A stretch of DNA of 6,897 bases from Methylococcales bacterium. GTDB taxonomy: Bacteria; Pseudomonadota; Gammaproteobacteria; Methylococcales; Methylomonadaceae. Below, one piece after another: positions 6,895-6,897 of this stretch. The notes beneath the pieces are model-generated. The model was not told the DNA's origin and did no database searches. It saw only the letters and a list, made by a program, of their open reading frames with translations. Position numbers and translations under genes: made by a program. Positions within the stretch are counted from its first letter, which is position 1; each line of letters opens with the position of its first letter. The stretch spans positions 1-6,897 of the forward strand of contig JAGLBU010000290.1 of NCBI GenBank assembly GCA_023146575.1, in the 5' to 3' direction.

Positions 6895-6897
6895 ATT

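Overview
The window is AT-rich bacterial chromosome, most likely from a gammaproteobacterium. Two things point there: an ArfA-type ribosome-rescue gene at the right end, and a proteobacterial-style exosortase/PEP-CTERM pair. No ribosomal or other strong phylogenetic marker is present, so the lineage is an inference. No tRNA, rRNA, CRISPR array or insertion sequence was seen.

Left half (1-2382), all on the minus strand and tightly packed, probably one transcript reading leftwards. The order is an unrecognised membrane-anchored protein (2382-1219), a YgjP/SprT-like zinc metalloprotease (1226-498, overlapping the first gene by 8 bases), and an HPP-family integral membrane protein (479 to beyond base 1) that is cut by the window edge. 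The HPP gene shows up only when the minus strand is translated through the window boundary; the long plus-strand frame over it is an antisense shadow.

Centre and right (about 2497-6685), plus strand: a two-gene exosortase cassette. The first gene is an exosortase with its Cys/Arg/His catalytic residues, fused to a C-terminal EpsI-like domain. The second overlaps it by 11 bases and encodes a 900-residue protein with a multi-pass N-terminal membrane domain, a VIT-like domain, a von Willebrand A-like domain with a DxSxS metal site, and a C-terminal PEP-CTERM sorting tail. The simplest reading is an exosortase with its own dedicated, polytopic substrate, not the usual exosortase serving many secreted proteins. 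A 114-base divergent intergenic region separates this cassette from the leftward operon.

Right end (6883-6632, minus strand): arfA, the backup ribosome-rescue factor. It converges on the exosortase substrate gene and overlaps its 3' end by 54 bases. An imperfect hairpin sits inside arfA exactly where the conserved core ends and the dispensable hydrophobic tail begins, matching the known self-truncating arfA control circuit.
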